From NCBI RefSeq assembly GCF_030815125.1, contig NZ_JAUSWH010000001.1:248001-312000 (forward strand): a stretch of DNA of 64,000 nucleotides. Reading direction: 5' to 3'. The translations under genes were made by a program, and so were the position numbers. Shown here piece by piece: positions 62,429 through 64,000 of the stretch. Position 1 is the stretch's first letter, and each line of letters opens with the position of its first letter. The notes under the pieces are model-generated. The model was not told the DNA's origin. It searched no databases and saw only the letters and a list, made by a program, of their open reading frames with translations. This DNA is from Allorhizobium paknamense (GTDB lineage: Bacteria; Pseudomonadota; Alphaproteobacteria; Rhizobiales; Rhizobiaceae).

Positions 62429-64000
62429 ATCCACCGGCGGATAGAGCAGATCCACGAGATAGCGCGCATCGAATCGCGCATCGAGCACGCCGTAGGTATT
62501 GCGCCAGCCGCCCGTCAGGCGGGTTTCCAGAAAGGCATCGGCAATCTTGCCTGCGCCCATGCGGTAAAGTTCGGCGGCGGCGGCGGCGAGCGCCAGTTGC
62601 TCCACCAGCAGGCGGGCCGCACCCTCGTCGCGCTCGCAGAGCGCCATGGCAGCCTGCAGCACTTCGATGGTCTTGCGGCCCGAGGGGCCGAGATCGCGCT
62701 CCAGTTCGGCAAAGACCATGTCGAACAGATCCTTGCCGCGAGACAGCACCCGCAGCACATCCAGCGCCATCACATTGCCGGAGCCTTCCCAGATGGCGTT
62801 GACCGGGGCCTCGCGGTAATGGCGGGCAATGGCGCGCTCTTCCACATAGCCGCTGCCGCCAATGCATTCCATCGCCTCGTAGATCAGCGGCGGCGCCATT
62901 TTGCAGACCCAGTATTTTACCACCGGCGTCATCACCCGCGCATAGGCCGCATCCGCCGCCCGTTCGCGGGCGCGATCGAAGGCTTCGGCGAGGCGGAAGG
63001 AAAGCGCCGTGGCGGCGGCCACATCCAGCGCCATGTCCGCCAGCACGCGGATCATCAGCGGCTGGTCGATCAGCTTCTTGCCGAACACCGCCCTGCCCCG
63101 CACATGATGCACCGCCTCCGCCATGGAGGCGCGCATGATGCCGGCGGAGGCCAGCGCGCAGTCGAGCCGCGTCAGCGTCACCATTTCAAGGATGGTGCGG
63201 ATGCCGCTGCCGGGATCGCCCAGCAGGAAGCCGAAGGCATCGCTGAATTCCACTTCGGAGGAGGCGTTAGAACGATTGCCCACCTTGTCCTTCAGCCGCT
63301 GGAAGCGCAGGCCATTGGCGCTGCCATCCTCCAGAAGGCGCGGCACGAGGAAGCATCCCATGCCTTCCGGCATCTGCGCCAGCATCACGAAGCCATCGCT
63401 CATCGGCGCGGACATGAACCACTTATGGCCTGACAGCCGGTAGATCCCCTCGCCCACCCGGGCTGCCGTGGAGATATTGGCGCGCACATCGGTGCCGCCC
63501 TGCTTCTCCGTCATGCCCATGCCGATGGTTACCGCCGTCTTCTGCATGGCGGGACGGTTGGAACTGTCATATTTGCGGGCGAGGATTTTCGGCGCCCATT
63601 CCTTCTGCACGCGCGGCGAGGCCATCAGCGCCGCCACGGACGCGCTGGTCATGGTGAGCGGGCAGAGATGGCCGCATTCAAGCTGGGCGGTGAGATAAAA
63701 GCGCACGGCGCGCGCCTTGTGATCCTGTCCGCGCACTTCGGGGAGGTTTTCCCAGACGGAGGAATGAAGGCCATTGGCCATGGACCGGCGCATCAGCGCA
63801 TGCCAGGCGGGGTGAAACTCCACCACATCCAGCCGCTCGCCCCGCGGTCCGTGGGTGCGCAGCTCCGGCGGGTTGTGGTTGGCCATGCGCGCCAGTTCCT
63901 GCGCCTCGTGCGAGGTCACATAACGGCCAAGGGCATCGTAATCCTCGCGCAGCGCCCGGTTCAGCCCGCTGGTCAGGTCCACCAGCAGCGGATCGGTGCG
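62426..64000 (-). CDS. AidB-like acyl-CoA dehydrogenase (5' end outside window)
   Basis: The frame is open to the window edge; the visible 524 residues start RTDPLLVDLT, so the first 15-30 residues are missing. It is close to AidB-type acyl-CoA dehydrogenases: GMGMTEKQGGTDVRAN, LSGHKWFMSAPMSDGFVML, TRLDCALASAGIMRASM, ECIGGSGYVEERAIARHYREAPVNAIWEGSGNVMALDVLR, with the Glu-containing motif in the last. These proteins bind FAD; AidB is induced by alkylation damage but related members are ordinary acyl-CoA or isovaleryl-CoA dehydrogenases, so the role is unresolved. The stop codon is part of a repeat element. Confidence 0.88.
   Translation of the reverse strand, partial: RTDPLLVDLTSGLNRALREDYDALGRYVTSHEAQELARMANHNPPELRTHGPRGERLDVVEFHPAWHALMRRSMANGLHSSVWENLPEVRGQDHKARAVRFYLTAQLECGHLCPLTMTSASVAALMASPRVQKEWAPKILARKYDSSNRPAMQKTAVTIGMGMTEKQGGTDVRANISTAARVGEGIYRLSGHKWFMSAPMSDGFVMLAQMPEGMGCFLVPRLLEDGSANGLRFQRLKDKVGNRSNASSEVEFSDAFGFLLGDPGSGIRTILEMVTLTRLDCALASAGIMRASMAEAVHHVRGRAVFGKKLIDQPLMIRVLADMALDVAAATALSFRLAEAFDRARERAADAAYARVMTPVVKYWVCKMAPPLIYEAMECIGGSGYVEERAIARHYREAPVNAIWEGSGNVMALDVLRVLSRGKDLFDMVFAELERDLGPSGRKTIEVLQAAMALCERDEGAARLLVEQLALAAAAAELYRMGAGKIADAFLETRLTGGWRNTYGVLDARFDARYLVDLLYPPVD

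Overview
The window is a stretch of the main chromosome of a Rhizobiaceae-type alphaproteobacterium (Agrobacterium / Allorhizobium / Rhizobium group). This is inferred from the ribosomal and RNA-polymerase protein sequences, the split S1 domain of RNase E, a complex I NDUFA12-type subunit, several rhizobial intergenic palindromic repeats, and the gene order. It is almost entirely housekeeping DNA. I found no prophage, plasmid functions, transposase, CRISPR array or toxin-antitoxin locus.

From about 1 to 32.8 kb almost everything is on the minus strand. Reading in the direction of transcription (right to left) it is tRNA-Tyr, tRNA-Gly, tuf, [two glycosyltransferase-like genes and an exported protein], tRNA-Trp, secE, nusG, rplK-A-J-L, rpoB, rpoC, [two plus-strand genes], rpsL, rpsG, fusA, tuf, the S10 block (rpsJ to rpsQ) and the spc block (rplN to rplO), with the first codons of secY at the window edge. 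This is the old bacterial rpo-str-S10-spc order with two small insertions. Terminator-like hairpins lie after both tuf genes, after rpoC, between rpsQ and rplN, after rplR and after rplO.

From 33 to 45 kb come a TrmH-family rRNA methyltransferase, small rhizobial proteins, tRNA-Thr, NAD kinase, prfB (with a programmed +1 frameshift), penicillin-binding protein 1A, an N-acetylmuramoyl-L-alanine amidase and RNase E. From 45 to 51 kb are an aminotransferase, a DsbA/ScsC-like thiol protein, then aroQ-accB-accC-aat (dehydroquinase, biotin carboxyl carrier, biotin carboxylase, leucyl/phenylalanyl-tRNA transferase), and a guanidinium exporter gene (gdx/sugE) preceded by a two-hairpin guanidine-II riboswitch.

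From 51 to 64 kb are a DUF2155 protein, NDUFA12, four GNAT acetyltransferases, the amidotransferase genes gatB and gatC-gatA in two separate groups, a GT2 / lipid A synthase N-domain-like / GT39 cassette that probably makes and uses a polyprenyl-phosphate sugar for envelope glycolipid decoration, an UPF0173 metal-dependent hydrolase, ruvX, two tiny membrane proteins, and an AidB-like acyl-CoA dehydrogenase cut by the window edge.

The most interesting non-coding content is a set of palindromic intergenic elements: two 125-bp direct copies flanking ruvX, two 104-bp elements with TAGAGC / GCTCTA ends, and a RIME-like 109-bp element. Several of these begin or end exactly in a neighbouring stop codon.
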